Positions 59,401 through 63,150 are shown, counted from the stretch's first letter. The stretch is DNA of 64,000 bases from Pyrrhosoma nymphula (GCA_963573305.1 OY754339.1:14307941-14371940), one strand, 5' to 3'. Numbers and translations are program-made. The notes: generated by a model not told the origin, from the sequence alone.

Positions 59401-59493
59401 ATCAATGGAGAGGTTGAGAACATCACAGTTGACTGTAAAGAAATTATCAAACGTAGGAAGGCTAAAGAGATGAAGAAGATGAGTGGTAAATAA
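8921..59493 (+). CDS. SMC5: SMC5, structural maintenance of chromosomes protein 5 (3' half, 10 exons)
   Basis: SMC5 pairs with SMC6 in a ring-shaped nuclear ATPase complex that acts in recombinational repair, replication-fork handling and restriction of extrachromosomal DNA. Ten exons join in frame into 598 residues plus stop. The first two carry the second half of the hinge and its flank. Exons 3-7 are charged, heptad-like coiled coil. Exon 8 has the ABC signature SGGER (residues about 489-493 of the visible part) and Walker B ending VDEINQ. Exon 9 opens with GMDE, the SMC5-type D-loop (usually QGMDP), and has QYFLFTPK. QSGGER plus VDEINQGMD separates SMC5 from SMC1-4, SMC6 and Rad50. The family is about 1,050-1,100 residues long, so the N-terminal half with Walker A is left of the window. 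No exon is broken. Introns total more than 48 kb and are mostly transposon. Confidence 0.93.
9133..11070. other. SMC5 intron sequence, nothing recognised
   Basis: First part of the 12.9-kb intron. There is a pyrimidine-rich run around 10190-10290. No transposase, reverse transcriptase or RNA gene seen. Confidence 0.5.
11075..11845. repeat. Long inverted repeat, Penelope-type terminal sequence with hammerhead-like core
   Basis: Arms at about 11075-11320 and 11607-11845 are reverse complements with substitutions, for example CTGAAGTACTGAGTTCA in one and TGAACTCAGTACTTCAG in the other. The spacer is about 285 bases. The right arm (+ strand, 11674-11711) reads CTGAAGA, a GCTG/CAGC stem, AAAA, and GTC, which is the order of a hammerhead ribozyme core with one change in GAAA. 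Such cores in inverted pairs are known from the terminal repeats of Penelope-like elements. No Penelope coding sequence lies beside it. Confidence 0.55.
11846..12260. other. No gene recognised
   Basis: About 400 bases between the inverted repeat and the target duplication of the hAT element. Contains one 72-codon frame with no recognisable domain. Confidence 0.45.
12290..12356. repeat. Subterminal CGGTTC repeats, left end of hAT
   Basis: At least five copies or near copies of CGGTTC/CGGTTCTC in about 65 bases next to the left terminal repeat. The right end has the reverse-complement arrangement at about 16155-16235. Likely transposase-binding sites by analogy with Ac. Confidence 0.7.
12673..14865 (-). 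pseudogene. hAT transposase (ZBED/Ac-type), one intron, one frameshift
   Basis: Reads from ATG at 14865. A BED zinc finger comes first (WEYFTVD..., CNICH, then HAEKKH), followed by a serine-rich acidic linker. The RNase H-like core has VTTDLWTS (first catalytic aspartate), RDNGRDI, the hAT-specific CMAH motif and EPTRWNSS. The C-terminal hAT dimerisation region has LDPRFK and FNERLFSTAGNI. A 142-base intron at 13450-13309 has GTAATT and TTTTTAG borders and joins VSE to AIPLLN in frame. Around 14279 the frame changes by one base between the segments LDLQHFV and VENIGFRRLL. That single frameshift is the only break I see, so the copy is young but not directly functional unless it is a sequencing error. 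Confidence 0.9.
14930..14990. repeat. Short tandem repeat, 20-base unit, upstream of hAT transposase
   Basis: About three copies of a unit like TATCGATAGGTATGATATAA lie just upstream of the transposase start (minus strand). Confidence 0.7.
16582..19338. mobile_element. Possible Tigger/mariner-like element (weak)
   Basis: The left end CAGTGGAAACTCGATAATAC and the right end CGGGCTTCCACTG followed by TA are inverted with several mismatches. The left flank is TG rather than TA. No transposase is visible between them. The left end also folds on itself (CTCGATAATAC ... GTATTATCGAG within 60 bases), so it could instead be a small MITE at 16582-16650. Includes a GC-rich non-repetitive stretch at about 16980-17620 in which I recognise nothing. 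Confidence 0.35.
18478..18965. repeat. Tandem repeat, about 185-188-base unit, nearly three copies
   Basis: Landmarks such as the (C/T)A(C/T)CATTG word recur at 18512, 18697 and 18885. GCGATGCGCTCAAGT and ACCATAGACTTAA also recur at the same spacing. Units are diverged by substitutions. No coding potential seen. Confidence 0.75.
19356..20547 (+). pseudogene. Decayed gene of an unclassified transposase-like family (TDGAASQYKN)
   Basis: The frame starts around QWIHTDRTHFVELMKPYDEY, shifts by one base near 19470, and continues through FTDGAASQYKNF. It then passes stops at 19836-19838, about 19914 and about 19957, giving EAQWHFFGTSH, KGPCDGIGGTVKR and NIHGITFMYV. Another frameshift near 20205 leads to a C-terminal segment (YDSKWWLGVV ... 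VHFFHPSGPNRAFK) resembling a small Tudor-like barrel. The pattern TDG..SQYKN, then WHFFxTSHGK, then DGxGGxxKR recurs in many uncharacterised invertebrate proteins that look transposon-derived. I cannot name the superfamily. No terminal repeats found. Clearly non-functional here. Confidence 0.6.
20550..22031. other. SMC5 intron sequence, nothing recognised
   Basis: AT-rich sequence after the decayed transposase-like gene. Ends in a polypyrimidine tract and acceptor for SMC5 visible exon 2. The part up to about 21620 may belong to the same element, but I see no ends. Confidence 0.45.
22032..22195 (+). CDS. SMC5: SMC5 visible exon 2 (hinge to coil)
   Basis: Flanked by TTTTTTTGCAG and GTAAGC. 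Enters in phase 2 and leaves in phase 1. Encodes KFGFHTFLSDTFGAPEAIVRYL, matching the SMC5 pattern [21 protein letters not shown], and then NYWIHRIPIG. Confidence 0.9.
22485..22614 (+). CDS. SMC5: SMC5 visible exon 3, GC splice donor
   Basis: Acceptor is TTTTTACAG. The donor is CCAG|GCAAGT, a GC-type donor with otherwise strong consensus. Using the only nearby GT (four bases on) would put a stop a few codons into the next exon, so the GC site is required by the frame. Encodes the post-hinge strand region (KKFTIRQSRYTQEIISSS, like the family's YVVKTSFYSNKVISSN). Confidence 0.87.
23243..23489 (+). CDS. SMC5: SMC5 visible exon 4 (coiled coil)
   Basis: Flanked by CTTTACAG and GTATTT. About 82 residues, highly charged and heptad-like (EEKHEENIQRIKKYRSEIKG). 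Ends in phase 0. Confidence 0.88.
23784..23960 (+). CDS. SMC5: SMC5 visible exon 5 (coiled coil)
   Basis: Flanked by CTCTTTACAG and GTATGT. 59 residues of coiled coil (KLTQQDISCARDDVSSIEHD), phase 0 at both ends. Its downstream intron is 22.5 kb and holds the nested transposon stack. Confidence 0.87.
24180..24270. repeat. AT-only palindromic tract
   Basis: Almost entirely A and T, with nested inverted ATTTATAAAT/AATTATTT words. Low-complexity intron sequence. Confidence 0.6.
24446..24623. mobile_element. Tigger/mariner-type MITE, 178 bp
   Basis: Ends CAGTCAAACCTCT and AGAGGTTTGACTG are perfect inverted repeats flanked by TA on both sides (24444-24445 and 24624-24625). No coding capacity. 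Internal sequence has further TATACAGAGGTTTG-like words. Confidence 0.85.
24630..25439. other. SMC5 intron sequence before the nested stack
   Basis: AT-rich, no gene. The 5' boundary of the following CR1-like element lies somewhere in 25200-25540 and cannot be fixed without another copy. Confidence 0.4.
25562..26500 (+). pseudogene. CR1-like ORF1: PHD-type finger, coiled coil, C-terminal FP-like domain
   Basis: The frame opens near 25562 with SSCKICSK, CSDCG, HGNC and WRCSEC, the cysteine/histidine spacing of a PHD-type zinc finger, as found in ORF1 of many arthropod CR1-like elements. A coiled coil follows (about residues 75-155, EIKADLKSTEANLGDSINKL and on). A one-base shift near 26180 moves the frame to one giving GIHVKFLRQHIKEDLLAKIR and GYKYLWIRGGKVLMRK, the conserved C-terminal region of these ORF1 proteins. 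No ATG in frame is found at the start, so the initiator is lost or shifted. The downstream frame runs straight into ORF2. ORF1 proteins bind the element's RNA. Confidence 0.8.
26496..28048 (+). pseudogene. CR1-like ORF2, endonuclease and linker (interrupted)
   Basis: From ATG at 26496 the frame encodes an apurinic-type endonuclease: LCIVHQNIRSLRSNFD, IIILSEIW (catalytic glutamate motif), LTGYKYY, GIIVYVQ, IDSPTRVTGNSATCIDHLF. Two catalytic motifs look damaged. The expected GDFN-type motif reads GGVNIN (aspartate missing), and the expected SDH reads LTDLS (histidine missing). Stop at 27396-27398. The linker continues past it (KPWITSHLLNLIERKSYL), across the SINE, to FESI at 28048, where the hAT-like element begins. 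Confidence 0.8.
27524..27755 (+). mobile_element. tRNA-derived SINE, 232 bp, 11-bp target duplication
   Basis: Flanked by AGAAATAATTT at 27513-27523 and 27756-27766. Removing the insertion restores the retrotransposon frame (YCRNNLKNEL). The 5' part resembles a tRNA with a box A-like region (GAGCGCTTGGCTACTG) and a clear box B (GGTTCAAATCC). It has no poly(A) tail, and the 3' end is CTGAGTG. Confidence 0.85.
28049..30670 (+). mobile_element. hAT-like DNA transposon with 5-bp target duplication
   Basis: Ends CAGGGTGCCC and GGGCACCCTG are perfect inverted repeats, flanked by TCTAT at 28044-28048 and 30671-30675. Removing one duplication restores the retrotransposon frame (SFESMYLEPVHP). Subterminal regions repeat ACAGGGAAA-type words (28064-28120 and 30623-30645). 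Length is 2,622 bases with one decayed transposase gene on the plus strand. Confidence 0.87.
28961..30263 (+). pseudogene. hAT-like transposase, C-terminal half, with nonsense and frameshift
   Basis: An open frame of 303 codons (28961-29872) carries the middle of the protein, for example LHFFATIASSLEPFLKVYQ and LDPNKILKKPEQC. A TAG at 29870-29872 interrupts it, and the same frame continues with ILLFSHGNAFVESGFSVNKD, the hAT-type dimerisation motif (N.xVE.GFS.N). Near 29970 the frame shifts by one and continues as SVEVDRELIRYAPGASAKY and a lysine/glutamate-rich coiled tail to 30263. The N-terminal catalytic half is not recognisable between 28049 and 28960, so the copy is internally deleted as well. 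The family is common in invertebrate genomes but I cannot give it a formal name. Assignment to hAT rests on the C-terminal motif. Confidence 0.7.
30676..31130 (+). pseudogene. CR1-like reverse transcriptase, N-terminal motifs
   Basis: Continues the retrotransposon after the hAT-like insertion: VSRTS-like linker, then SFLDSKAPGYDNMNSELLK (the family's K..G.D.I....LK motif) and SGVFPDEMKKALACPYIKKG. A frameshift or stop near 30911 leads to NYHPISLLS and NQFGFLSGKG. The segment ends GSLFI at 31130, where the piggyBac derivative begins. The other side of the break resumes NISKAFDTIDHK. Confidence 0.8.
32079..32440 (+). pseudogene. Relic of piggyBac transposase inside derivative copy 1
   Basis: A short frame with an acidic N-terminus (CDGDSDTDVE), then NFKQRVHALTGSSNRLDKN and NSLLNFVKLFFGN, resembling the start of the piggyBac transposase domain (F.G..G....... 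LF). It jumps directly to VVQR.../FKGR-type sequence and YISKKR, which in piggyBac proteins lies some 130 residues further on, at the first catalytic aspartate region. The middle has been deleted. The same deletion is present in copy 2 (60650-60993), so it predates amplification. Confidence 0.6.
32817..32875. repeat. Hairpin inside piggyBac derivative, copy 1
   Basis: CTCACTATAACCCTTT pairs with a downstream AAAGGTTTAGAGTGAG (imperfect), with an inner GAGACATCGTCTC stem. The same hairpin in copy 2 (61382-61438) is perfect. Confidence 0.7.
36560..37375. repeat. Tail-to-tail inverted SINE pair in the Tigger element
   Basis: Arms of about 240 bases at 36565-36825 and 37055-37290 are reverse complements with small differences (for example CAACAGGTCTTGCAAATGAAG against its complement in the other arm). 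The right copy reads on the minus strand and begins with a tRNA-like head at 37375-37290 (box A-like TGGTCCATTGATTAGCG, box B GTTCGATTCCC). The left copy lacks that head. The spacer is about 230 bases. Confidence 0.7.
38524..38690 (+). pseudogene. Tigger transposase N-terminal DNA-binding domain remnant
   Basis: Starts with ATG (MNKGKKLCSFTVVEKIKVL), has a TAA after VL, then continues VIKDAEDVGNRAAGLRHDVPESCIRRWRKDK. This is the CENP-B/pogo-type helix-turn-helix, with the usual pattern K..V...VE.G.....A...GVP.ST.R.W.K. The rest of the transposase is missing, so the element is an internally deleted copy. Confidence 0.7.
42527..43640 (+). pseudogene. CR1-like reverse transcriptase catalytic part and C-terminus
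   Basis: Resumes the retrotransposon after the piggyBac derivative. NISKAFDTIDHKIL (RT motif A, first catalytic aspartate), FTSYLSSRMQCVKI, SGVPQGSVLGP (motif B), an in-frame TAA after FLV near 42740, then TAFADDAT (motif C; the usual YADD reads FADD, catalytic aspartates present). Another stop near 42866 is followed by the thumb region with YLGVTVDEFLKWQQHI and SRLSYGIFCWGG, a stop at 43299-43301, and a distal C-terminal part with GPKVYNLLP. At least three breaks in this section. Confidence 0.82.
43931..45411. other. SMC5 intron sequence after the nested stack
   Basis: AT-rich. A plus-strand frame of 131 codons at 44495-44890 has no recognisable domain and lies in a locally GC-richer patch, so I do not call it. 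Short TATA-type microsatellites occur near 44070-44150. Confidence 0.45.
45416..45566. mobile_element. piggyBac-type MITE, 151 bp
   Basis: Inverted ends CCTTTACCTGCC and GGCATTTAAAGG (two mismatches) flanked by TTAA at 45412-45415 and 45567-45570. No coding capacity. Confidence 0.75.
45571..46457. other. SMC5 intron sequence, nothing recognised
   Basis: AT-rich. Contains a short repeat of AAAGTGA(C/T)(A/G)TGC(C/T)(A/G)GTA(C/T)GAAA at about 45990 and 46030. Ends with the acceptor of SMC5 visible exon 6. Confidence 0.45.
46458..46679 (+). CDS. SMC5: SMC5 visible exon 6 (coiled coil)
   Basis: Flanked by CCTTTTCAG and GTAAGT. 74 residues of coiled coil including SEFPETLGDIEREIHVTQTK, which fits the family's conserved LP..L.EI...I.....K step near the head end of the C-terminal coil. 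Phase 0 at both ends. Confidence 0.9.
46680..48522. other. SMC5 intron sequence, nothing recognised
   Basis: No transposase or RNA gene seen. CTCTTACCAGGAT at about 47255 is the inverse of ATCCTGGTAAGAG at about 47163, a short inverted repeat with a 90-base spacing. Confidence 0.45.
48523..48766 (+). pseudogene. THAP zinc-finger exon remnant (P element-like)
   Basis: From ATG at 48526 the frame reads MANKVVWLECIVLWCKLG, then SNSERNHSFLVPKDECLL and KSQKHIPRII. A stop and one-base shift near 48675 lead to VVCEKHFRS. The C...C...CxxH pattern with the N-SERNHSF-VPKD spacing is a THAP domain, as found at the N-terminus of P-element transposases and their host relatives. The frame ends ...KPLTR at a plausible donor (AAG|GTAAAA), so this was a first exon. 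No following transposase exon is recognisable in the same intron. The usual tryptophan and AVPTP box are not seen. Non-functional remnant. Confidence 0.6.
48767..50059. other. SMC5 intron sequence, nothing recognised
   Basis: Includes a pyrimidine-rich stretch at about 49040-49330 with no domain in any frame. Ends with the acceptor of SMC5 visible exon 7. Confidence 0.45.
50060..50287 (+). CDS. SMC5: SMC5 visible exon 7 (coil to C-terminal head)
   Basis: Flanked by TTATTTTAG and GTAAGT. 76 residues. Begins with VVMEYERR, where SMC5 has V..YE.R, then SSWIPFVAELIKKLDKTFGD and NYVGEVIL, corresponding to the W...L..LI..IN..F...F...GCAGEV pattern that starts the head. Confidence 0.92.
50288..50916. 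other. SMC5 intron sequence before the Penelope cluster
   Basis: No gene recognised. Contains a run of cytosines at about 50527. Leads into a TA microsatellite. Confidence 0.45.
50917..50940. repeat. (TA)n microsatellite at Penelope left border
   Basis: Twelve TA units, ending about 20 bases before the left arm of the Penelope-like element. Confidence 0.85.
51535..54548 (+). pseudogene. Penelope-like reverse transcriptase with GIY-YIG endonuclease, frameshifted
   Basis: The protein is spread over four frames. The first (51535 on) has the family N-terminus SLSPEQLSLLSKGLSFSPTP. The second (from about 52314) has DIAITPSDKGSTVVILN, NFYILPKIHKP and GRPIVSSYNSPTE (the Penelope-type RT palm), then DVTSLYTNIPHSEG. 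The third (53150 on) has GCAMGSRFSPSYANLFLG and LRYIDYIFLLW. The fourth has a CNRPRCKTCP-type zinc knuckle and the GIY-YIG domain (NIVYILLCQYCPSFYIG ... RMNGH ... HVSSHN). Frameshifts fall near 52315, 53120 and 53975. The catalytic YIDD box reads YIDY, so one metal-binding aspartate is lost and the copy cannot be active. The element family copies itself by target-primed reverse transcription using the GIY-YIG nick. Confidence 0.88.
54620..54690 (+). ncRNA. Degenerate hammerhead-like core in Penelope arm
   Basis: CTAGAGAAA, a GGTG/CACC stem (54629-54632 with 54646-54649) and GAAA (54650-54653) lie in the order of a hammerhead ribozyme core, but CTGANGA is not intact. The inverted left arm carries the mirror copy near 51005-51060. 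Probably a decayed ribozyme of the kind reported in Penelope-like terminal repeats. Confidence 0.35.
54726..54774. repeat. (TG)n(TA)n microsatellite at Penelope right border
   Basis: Short TG run followed by about twenty TA units, immediately after the right arm of element 1 and before element 2. Confidence 0.85.
54780..55765 (-). mobile_element. Penelope-like element 2, 5'-truncated, minus strand
   Basis: Read on the minus strand from about 55765, it starts inside the linker after the reverse transcriptase (LTPLINSSLTSINLFFAEAL, very close to element 1's LTPLINSLLTSINLFFTEAI). It passes a 12-base TA run at about 55478-55490 and continues through the GIY-YIG domain (CLCDSYYIGLTTNTLSVRITGH, HASSHN) to a stop near 55124. 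The 3' UTR extends to about 54780 and contains TTTGAGAAAAG ... CCGAAATATC, again hammerhead-like. The reverse transcriptase is missing. Confidence 0.85.
55124..55765 (-). pseudogene. Penelope GIY-YIG endonuclease fragment
   Basis: Same family as element 1 but clearly a different lineage, since the two GIY-YIG domains share only the core residues. Compared with element 1, the region before the domain, including the cysteine knuckle, is replaced by a TA run and unrelated sequence (YNHRKWKGIGTHKRTNTGFG). The VYILLC strand reads GTFCLCDSYYIG, and the YIG core is present. Confidence 0.75.
55981..56052 (+). tRNA. tRNA-like sequence (pseudo-tRNA or SINE head)
   Basis: A 72-base cloverleaf can be drawn. 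The acceptor stem GACTATA/TCTAGTC pairs at six of seven positions. A D-arm-like segment matches box A (TAGCTTAGTTGTCAGAGC). An anticodon stem TCCGG/TCGGA encloses a loop CGCGACA. The T arm contains box B (GGTTCAATTCC). The loop lacks the invariant U33 and the implied anticodon CGA is doubtful. There is a run of T soon after. More likely a tRNA-derived SINE head or pseudogene than a working tRNA gene. Confidence 0.4.
56166..56201. repeat. (TA)n microsatellite at third Penelope-type repeat
   Basis: TA run with a central ACACAA interruption, directly abutting the inverted repeat. Confidence 0.8.
56203..56411. repeat. Perfect-arm inverted repeat with paired hammerhead-like cores
   Basis: Arms of about 98 bases (56203-56300 and 56313-56411) are almost identical reverse complements around a 12-base centre. 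The right arm (+ strand) reads CTGACGA (56322-56328), a stem GGACC/GGTTC with an AACT loop, GAAAC (56344-56348), then GTA (56355-56357). This is the hammerhead core order, with the very short third stem reported for Penelope-type ribozymes. The left arm has the same on the minus strand. No Penelope coding sequence remains here. TA microsatellites flank both sides. Confidence 0.6.
56449..56480. repeat. (TA)n microsatellite
   Basis: About sixteen TA units a short distance after the inverted repeat. Confidence 0.85.
56718..57022. mobile_element. hAT-like MITE with CAGGG termini
   Basis: Starts CAGGGATGTTA and ends TAACAACCCTG, inverted with one mismatch. Subterminal copies of GTCAGG(G)AAA-type words occur at both ends, like those of the hAT-like element at 28049-30670, so it may be a distant non-autonomous relative. 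A clean target duplication is not visible. No coding sequence. Confidence 0.55.
57023..57537. other. SMC5 intron sequence, nothing recognised
   Basis: AT-rich, ends with the polypyrimidine tract and acceptor of SMC5 visible exon 8. Confidence 0.45.
57538..57717 (+). CDS. SMC5: SMC5 visible exon 8 (ABC signature and Walker B)
   Basis: Flanked by TTCTTTACAG and GTACAT. 60 residues: YDFANYGLKIQVKFR, then the C-loop QSGGERA, YLMSLQELTSVPFRCVDEINQ with the Walker B aspartate and catalytic glutamate (D-E at about residues 516-517 of the visible part). This exon is the strongest evidence for the identity of the gene. Confidence 0.96.
57806..57901 (+). CDS. SMC5: SMC5 visible exon 9 (D-loop and H-region)
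   Basis: Flanked by TTTTTTAG and GTAATT after a very short 88-base intron. 32 residues from GMDE to QYFLFTPK. The usual proline and asparagine after GMD are replaced by E and F/H here, a small lineage difference. Confidence 0.93.
58119..58780. mobile_element. MITE with many CAGTGTG subterminal repeats
   Basis: The ends TGGTGAAAATAAAC and its inverse (58771-58780 region) are inverted repeats, and the next 30 bases also match in inversion (GACAGTGTGACA). CAGTGTG or CACACTG recurs about eight times in the two halves. The element is split by a 5S-derived SINE and would be about 276 bases without it. Superfamily unknown. Confidence 0.65.
58285..58657 (-). mobile_element. 5S rRNA-derived SINE (SINE3 type), 13-bp target duplication
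   Basis: Flanked by CACAGTGGTCATA at 58272-58284 and 58658-58670. On the minus strand the first 90 bases (58656 to 58564) follow 5S rRNA: CCATGTTGAAACACCGGTTC, CACCGAAGTTAAGCAACGTT (box A), GGGCCCGG and GGATGGGTGACC (box C). The remaining 280 bases are a GC-rich body with several CCCTCCATACC-type repeats. SINE3 elements are transcribed from the internal 5S promoter. This one sits in antisense orientation in the last SMC5 intron. Confidence 0.85.
59353..59493 (+). CDS. SMC5: SMC5 visible exon 10 (C-terminus and stop)
   Basis: Acceptor is TTCTTGCAG. 46 residues ending KEMKKMSGK and TAA. It matches the family's end: a leucine-rich continuation after TPK, then a strand (YICVINGE) like the vertebrate VLFVYNG, and a short basic tail. 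Confidence 0.9.
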   Translation, partial: VLRSLTFPESLLYICVINGEVENITVDCKEIIKRRKAKEMKKMSGK

Positions 59494-59589
59494 TCATTTC
59501 ACAAAGATAATCTGTTTATTTATTTAATGTATGTTATGAAAATCTTTGATTGTCTAAGCATGACTTTTTTTTAAATTTTTTATAATTAA

Positions 59590-59595
59590 AATAAA
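59590..59595 (+). terminator. SMC5 polyadenylation signal
   Basis: First canonical AATAAA after the SMC5 stop, 97 bases downstream, in a short AT-rich 3' UTR. A piggyBac-family insertion starts 88 bases later. Confidence 0.65.
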
Positions 59596-60649
59596 TTTTT
59601 CAAATAAGGAATGTTTATTTTTCCTTTCACCTTTTAATGAACTTATGATTTGTGGATCAATGATTGATCAAAATGAGCCTTAATCTTTATCAGCCGACCG
59701 TGTCTCTCCGGCACAAAATAAATATCCCTAGACTGCCGAGCATGTTCATATGGCACACTGCGTCCTCCTTTCACTCTCAATGCCCCTGAGACTGTCAAAT
59801 GATAGAAATTCATATTTTTGTAGGAGCATTCGACTAAGAAGATATCTTTCTTCCATCTGAATTTTTTTCTGTGGATATCTCACGGTATTATATGTTGTTT
59901 GACGTAATATAACATGAAGACCCCAACTCCCGTCAACAAGGTTTGCTTGCCGATTGTATGAGGAGGGAACCAAATACTTTCCTCAGTACAAATGAAGTTA
60001 TAGACCGCACAAAGATATATATCCATATGAGAAGCATTCAGAATATAGAAGGTCCTCTAATCATGAGAATTTTTTCTTGGTTATGTCAAGATAATGAGAT
60101 TTTGTTCGACCATCTTTCGCCTAAATGACGCATCTCCTTACTCTAGGTTTGTTTACTTGGTGTGACATCAGGAAACTTCATCCTTTTGCCATGACAGAGA
60201 AGGATATACAGCCCAATTATATCCTTATCTTCTCAGAAAGCACTCAAGGATAGGAGCATCTTACTTTCATAAGAGGTTTTTTCCTTATCGCCATACGCGT
60301 AATAGGTTCGTAATAGGTTCAGCTGGACCATCTGTCCGCTGAATGACTCATCCTCTTTGTTCGAGTTTCCTTATCTCGCTGGTAAGGAGGAAAGGGAATC
60401 TTTACGTGAGCACAAATCAAGATAACAGGATGCTGAATGATGCCTTTGGTAGCATGCGAGCCTTTCTGTATACATACACTTCGAAGTCCTTCCCGTCTGC
60501 AAATCTGTTATGACTAACATTTTCATATCATTGCAGACTGGCTCGGTGGGACAGTCTCTCCTGAAACTGATCGTTCAAGAGTGTTGTGTGCTGTGGCATG
60601 AGTATTTTTGAGTAATATTATTAGAAATATCGTAGTTCTAGCAATATAG

Positions 60650-60993
60650 CTTCTGGAAGTAAACTTCTGGAAGAAGAGGAAGGTATAGAAATTCTAACAG
60701 AGAGCAGTTGTGATGGAGACAGTGACACGGATGTTGAGCCATCCTGGTGTTTACCGTTGCGGAATTTCAAGCAAAGAGTGCATGTGCTCACCGGACCATC
60801 GTATAGATTAGATAAAAATCAAGCACCACTCATGATAGAGAATAGTCTCCTCATTTTGTCAAATTATTTTTTGAAAACAAAGTTATTTTGGAACAAGGTG
60901 ATTGTGTCGTTCAAAGGACGAGTCATTTTTCATCAGTATATTTCTAAGAAACGCAAATTTGGTGCCCGGAATGTGAAGTTGGGCTGTGTGTAG
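60650..60993 (+). pseudogene. piggyBac transposase relic in derivative copy 2
   Basis: Same relic as in copy 1: acidic segment, NFKQRVHVLTGPSYRLDKN, then FKGRVIFHQYISKKRKFGAR, the piggyBac FKGR..F.QY..KK motif that follows the first catalytic aspartate. All three catalytic aspartates are missing because the middle is deleted and the frame ends at TAG (60991-60993). Confidence 0.65.
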
Positions 60994-61381
60994 ACCTCTT
61001 TTTCATGATCTATTGCACAATTGTCAATATATGACATGCGTAGCTGGGTGACATCACTATGATAATATTCAGCTCGAAGGAAAATGTGCAGTTATTTACG
61101 AAATTTACATGACTTCTCATAAATATGGGTTTTATTGCCAAAGTTGCTATTTAAGTTTTTGAACAACAGTAATTTTCCGTATGCAAGGCGCACTCATGTT
61201 TTCGTACCAGAAATATAAAAAATATCACCGTACGCACTAGGTTTTATCATCAACCCTCAGCAGTACCTTGAGCCTCCATCACTCTCCCTCCGTCTCACTT
61301 CTTTATATCTCTCTATTACCCCTACCTCCCCCTCCCATCCTCCACCTATCTCTTCCCCCTTCTTTATTAAGAATATTTTCC

Positions 61382-61438
61382 CTCACTATAACCCTTTCTT
61401 TTTGGAGACATCGTCTCTAAAAAAAAGGGTTATAGTGA
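61382..61438. repeat. Hairpin inside piggyBac derivative, copy 2
   Basis: CTCACTATAACCCTTT pairs perfectly with AAAGGGTTATAGTGAG around an inner GAGAC/GTCTC stem. The hairpin is shared with copy 1, where substitutions have weakened it. Confidence 0.8.
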
Positions 61439-62334
61439 GTTACTACAGCATCAGCTACTACATCACCGCTCAGCACACAACACCGACTGCGGTTTTTCAC
61501 TTATGACGCAATTGGAACGGTCCGCTAAAGTGAGCTAGAAGTGGTCCATCATTGGCTAAAAACAATCAATTTATGTCGCATCTATTGCTTGGTTACTGCG
61601 TGTAGGATTAATATCCATAATGTGGACACAAACATTTTTTTTCTGTTGAAATTTTCTTAGACTTTCGGAACACAAAAATTACATTACTGCCCAACATGAG
61701 TTTGAATGTAATTACATTGAATATCCAGTAAAATATTGTCTAAAAAGAAGTAATAAAACAAGAAAAACAGGCGGAAAATTAATTAAACAATTCAAACAAT
61801 GTACTTGATTATTCAAAAACATTTAAGTATTATGGTGACAAATTTGTCTTTCAGAGTGTTTGGAAGAGAAAAATGGCAACTCTCGGAAAAAGGCAGTTGT
61901 CATACTTTGGATATTTTCCATTTTTTTATGGTTATTTACCATTCCATTACTTGAAAACATTAAATTGACCTAATGGCGTTGCGCTACTCCATTTTTGTAG
62001 AGGAATTGCTCGTTCATTGGCAAAAAAAGCCTTCACCCTCGAAAATAATTTAATTTTTTTTACATAAACAATAATTAAACTTTGATTTAAAATATTTTTA
62101 TATTTACTATCCCTATAATATTAAGTCACATGAAAGCCCTGTAAAAACACTATAAAGCACTTTTTATTTTATTGTGATACAACAAATACTTTTCTTGTAA
62201 TAATTTTTTTCTAAAACACTACGTTTTAGTGGCAGAAAGTTTAAAGAATGTCAGTAGTCTAGATATACAGCCGGTGAAAAACCTCGTGAGATAAAGGTTA
62301 ATGTAGCCTCTAATGAAAAACTTATCCGCCAATT

Positions 62335-62530
62335 ATTTATTTTATTTATTTATATAATTACCACCGAAAACAGCACACGTTGGCCTTTATATCGGGGTAT
62401 TAACATTTATCAATGGACAAGCACAAACAACAATGCCCTGCGAAGTGAAAAATCCTCCCCAGGCGGGATTCGAACCCGAGACCTTCAGATTAGCAGGCAA
62501 TGACGTTACCCCTCCGCCACCAAGGCCGGC
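62335..62530 (-). mobile_element. tRNA-Ser-like SINE, minus strand
   Basis: On the minus strand it begins GCCGGCCTTGGTGGCGGAGG (box A region), continues CTGCTAATCTGAAG (an anticodon-like GCT in a serine-type setting), then GGGTTCGAATCCCGCC (box B). It runs to an AAATAAATAAAATAAATAA tail near 62335. Weak CAATTA direct repeats flank it. Confidence 0.7.
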
Positions 62531-62539
62531 AATTAGGAT

Positions 62540-63150
62540 TTCTTCAACTTTCGTTGATTTGAAGGATACTCTGAAGATTCAGAACAATCCTATTGGCTTA
62601 GTAGTAGTTCTGTTCCTCGCCAGGAACCCAAATTTTTTTATTTATTTTTTCTCTAAGCTTTGAATTTTACGAGGAAAGGTTTTACCAATCGAACCCTCTG
62701 TAGTAATGGCTCCTCTCGATTTGTTCGAGCATCGGCCACATCAACCCAGTGTACAGGCTGCGGAGGCTCCTGATAGGAGCCCCATCCCGCCTAGTAGAAG
62801 CCACCTGTGAAGCTGGTTGAGGGGAAAATTAATCGTCAACGGGCTTACTTGGTGGAACTTTTCCATTTTTTGAAAGAAATAAACTGCCTATGTAGTTTTC
62901 CACACGTTTTTTTCCTCCTGAGTAAAAATAAAAACGTGTGGAAAACTACAAAGTTTATTTCTTTCAAAGCATGGTCGACGGTAGATAAGCAAGGATAAAG
63001 CAAAGGAGTGATTTTTTCGGGCCACTATCATTCTCCCAGAATGGAGTCCCATGCTACCTACTGCTAAGGAATAAGTGGAGAAGAACTGTTTTTGTCTTGA
63101 GAGGGGCCTTGGGGGTGAAAATCAATTCAGACCCATCAGTTGATTGGACC
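62540..63150. other. Intergenic sequence 3' of SMC5, no gene
   Basis: Apart from the hairpin at 62869-62967, no feature recognised. Confidence 0.4.
62869..62967. repeat. Inverted repeat (hairpin), about 40-base arms
   Basis: Left arm contains TGAAAGAAATAAACT and GTAGTTTTCCACACGTTTTT. The right arm is the reverse complement, apart from a five-base gap in one arm. The spacer is about 16 bases. No flanking duplication identified. Confidence 0.8.

Larger units (their letters stand above)
59684..62297. mobile_element. piggyBac-family deletion derivative, copy 2 (uninterrupted)
   Basis: TTAA flanks at 59680-59683 and 62298-62301, ends TCTTTATCAGCCG and CTCGTGAGATAAAGG. Aligns along its whole length with copy 1 (31131-33046 plus 41835-42526) with scattered substitutions and a few short indels. 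The bases GGATTAATATCC at 61606-61617 are the unoccupied site of the second piggyBac. Starts 88 bases after the SMC5 poly(A) signal. Confidence 0.92.
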
